Source: Beroe ovata
Lineage: Eukaryota; Ctenophora; Nuda; Beroida; Beroidae
Reading direction: 5' to 3'
Length of the DNA: 16,394 nt
Assembly (NCBI GenBank): GCA_946803715.1
Contig: CAMPET010000015.1
Span: 593,794 to 610,187 of the forward strand
In this document: in pieces, positions 14,503 through 16,394 of the stretch
How the letters are laid out: the number at the start of each line of letters is the position of its first letter
Numbering within the stretch: the first letter of the stretch is position 1
Made by a program: the position numbers and the translations under genes
Notes under the pieces: model-generated
Told to the model about the DNA's origin: nothing
What the model saw: only the letters and a program-made list of their open reading frames with translations
Databases searched by the model: none

Positions 14503-16060
14503 TGTCACACTATGCTATAATAGTGTAGAGCCTATCTGCGTCACATACTGTCTCGGCAACTGTGTTTAATAGTTCATGATGATCATAAATGTCAGATTCT
14601 AATGAGCTCCGTTTATGCTCGGTTTGTAGCATAATTTCAATCATCTCGGCTGTCGTATGTGATATCAAGATGAGTCTCAAATCCAAGTTGCTCCCTCAAT
14701 GTTACTCTCAATGTTACTCTGTGTTGCTGATCCGCGATCAGACATTCACTGCCACTTGCACTTTGACTGCCGAAATTCAGACACTCTAGAATACTCCTTA
14801 TAACTCTAAACTCTCTGCTTAGTACCATTCTGCGTGTTATGCCTCTAGGAACACTCTAGACGTTTACCACCACTTAGAGTCCAGTCTTCAATAGGAACCA
14901 CCAGACTCTAGCTTCAGAGTATAGATACACCACATACAAATTGGTTGACACCACAAATGTAGAGTATAGATTCTTGTTGTGTCTGCGCACGTGTGTGATC
15001 AATGTTTAACCAGGATATATGATTAACAGCAGATATACCTGCCGGATATGATATGATAATGATATGGGATTAAAAACCCAGTGTTTTTGCCAAGAGCGCC
15101 ACAATATTTCCTTGTGTCACATACACACTGATATATATATCAATTCTGAGAGTTGAACACTCCCTTTAAACACATGATACAGTGGTCATAACTTGACGAT
15201 TAGTTTAATGATATTAAACTGGTATTTAAGTAGTTTATCCCCTCTCTCTCACCATTACTGAAAGTAACCATCTCTTGCAACATCAACCCCGCCTACCTGG
15301 GATACCTATCCATGCTCTCATTGTAACTTTACTTCTCAACATTACTTCTCAACATGGGTTTCTAGTCCCGAAATGCCCTAGTACTGTGCACTTATAGTAC
15401 TGATGACCTGTGCACTGGCTTTGTATGTCAGATTTCTATTCCCCCTGTTATCTCGAATTTCTATTCCCCTCTTGTATCCCAGTTTTTGGATTTGAGTATT
15501 ACACAATCACACCACTCCCCCACACGTTAGGTTTCTTAGGTAAGATGAGATAAGCCGAAACCCATTTTGTTTTCAAATTGAATTATAACACAGTTCCTGG
15601 AATAAGGTGGGGGAAGATGGTTTTGGCTCCCCCACTTTTCCCTATGTTGTGTAGAATTCGTGGTAACTCCCGTGGTTCTCCTGAAGCAAGGCTGTTTTTT
15701 TCTGAGAATTTCAGCTACATTCCCAACCCATGTATTGGTAGAATCACACATTTGGCGATACATTTGGCGATTTGTCAAATTTATGAGCCTGCTGTTCAAA
15801 TTTATCAATTTTTTGTTTATAATTTCCACAGTACTGCAGTTCTCATTTCTCTGTCGTAAGAAGGTTTTTTCAAAGTTAGATTTTCGAGAGGGGAGAAGGA
15901 TAAGGGATTATGGGGTTCCGTCAACAACGTTTCATCACAACTCACAACTTGTTGACAGGCATTATCTTCGTCAACTATAATATTAGGTATGTGATAAACT
16001 AATATAAATTCAAGTAATAATATTCCACTAAACCCAGTTTAATTTGTGTTTAGCAATCAT
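14503..16060. other. Intergenic region, no gene recognised
   Basis: AT-rich. A 66-codon plus-strand frame at 14589-14789 and frames at 15536-15980 have no recognisable motif or splice context. A hairpin GTGGGGG...CCCCCAC spans 15607-15635. The right end should contain the promoter of the gene starting at 16061. Confidence 0.5.
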
Positions 16061-16355
16061 ATGATGTTGGAGAGTTTCCAGAACGAACCTAGACAAGTTA
16101 ACTTTGTGAAGACTCGACTCTTCTCCCATCGATCTCCACAGCTGTCTATAATCCAGGTGGGAATGGACGAGAGCAATCCACTTCTTCTTCTAGAATTCAC
16201 TGAATAATTCCAATGTTCCCCCTATCTTCCAATCTCGTTGATTGTATTGTCATAATTCATCTCTCTCCTCAGGAATCTGTACAGGAACTCTCACCCAAAC
16301 TAATGGAGAGGAAACTACGGAGACTTGGCCTAACTCCGATGCCCCTAGAAGAAAA
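16061..16355 (+). CDS. 5' part of an unrecognised gene (two exons, runs off the window)
   Basis: Exon a is 16061-16156 (ATG ATG..., donor CCAG|GTGGGA, phase 0). Exon b is 16273-16355 (acceptor CTCTCCTCAG, phase 0, consensus donor AAA|GTAAGT). Joined they read MMLESFQNEPRQVNFVKTRL through SIIQ, then ESVQELSPKLMERKLRRLGL and TPMPLEEK. The second exon is helical and basic, perhaps the start of a coiled coil. A stop lies in frame nine codons upstream, supporting the start, but GTTTAG just before 16053 could be an acceptor instead. No family recognised. Confidence 0.55.
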
Positions 16356-16365
16356 GTAAGTGGGG

Positions 16366-16394
16366 ACACACACACAAGCACACACACACACACA
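16366..16394. repeat. (CA)n microsatellite
   Basis: CA repeat reaching the right edge, in the intron after the second exon of the last gene. Confidence 0.9.

Overview
The window is nuclear DNA of a multicellular animal. Its genes are split by short introns with GT..AG borders, it carries poly(A) signals and many microsatellites, and it encodes a TGF-beta-type receptor serine/threonine kinase, a family confined to animals. The single-n gaps flanked by near-identical copies suggest an assembly of a very polymorphic diploid. A sponge or another early-branching marine invertebrate would fit, but I cannot fix the phylum from sequence alone.

Layout. (1) 216-3901, plus strand: a five-exon gene for a predicted type I membrane protein of 750 aa. 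It has a signal peptide, a cysteine-rich ectodomain of no family I recognise, one transmembrane helix, a long charged coiled-coil cytoplasmic region with three helical repeats, and a C-terminal segment resembling the stalk tip and microtubule-binding domain (MTBD) of dynein heavy chains. No motor domain is present. This is the most unusual object in the window. (2) 4143-10608, minus strand: a 16-exon gene whose exons join in frame into a 647-aa receptor kinase of the TGF-beta/activin type II-like class. It has a signal peptide, a cysteine-rich ectodomain ending in a three-finger-type CxxxxCN signature, one transmembrane helix and a complete kinase domain in which DFG reads DFD. The two genes are convergent, with stop codons 241 bp apart. 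(3) 10609-16060: about 5.4 kb with no gene I can establish. It holds microsatellites, a perfect 31-bp-arm palindrome, promoter-like clusters, a duplicated 440-bp block and a few weak exon candidates. (4) 16061-16355, plus strand: two phase-compatible exons that look like the 5' end of an unrecognised gene leaving the window.

Repeats and assembly. Three of the four n characters (1512, 5152, 14064) sit between two near-identical copies of the same sequence; the fourth (11329) lies in a CA repeat. The apparent duplications of exon 4 of gene 1, of kinase exon 14 and of the 13.6-14.5 kb block are therefore most simply unmerged allelic or contig-end overlaps. The introns of the kinase gene hold 337-bp tandem repeats with a 209-bp insertion, an 18-bp minisatellite built on TGACACCACT, and many palindromes of the form GTTRCCATGGYAAC, which match the RFX X-box consensus.

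No shared pathway is shown for the two main genes. Both are single-pass surface proteins, one apparently signalling and one apparently able to contact microtubules.
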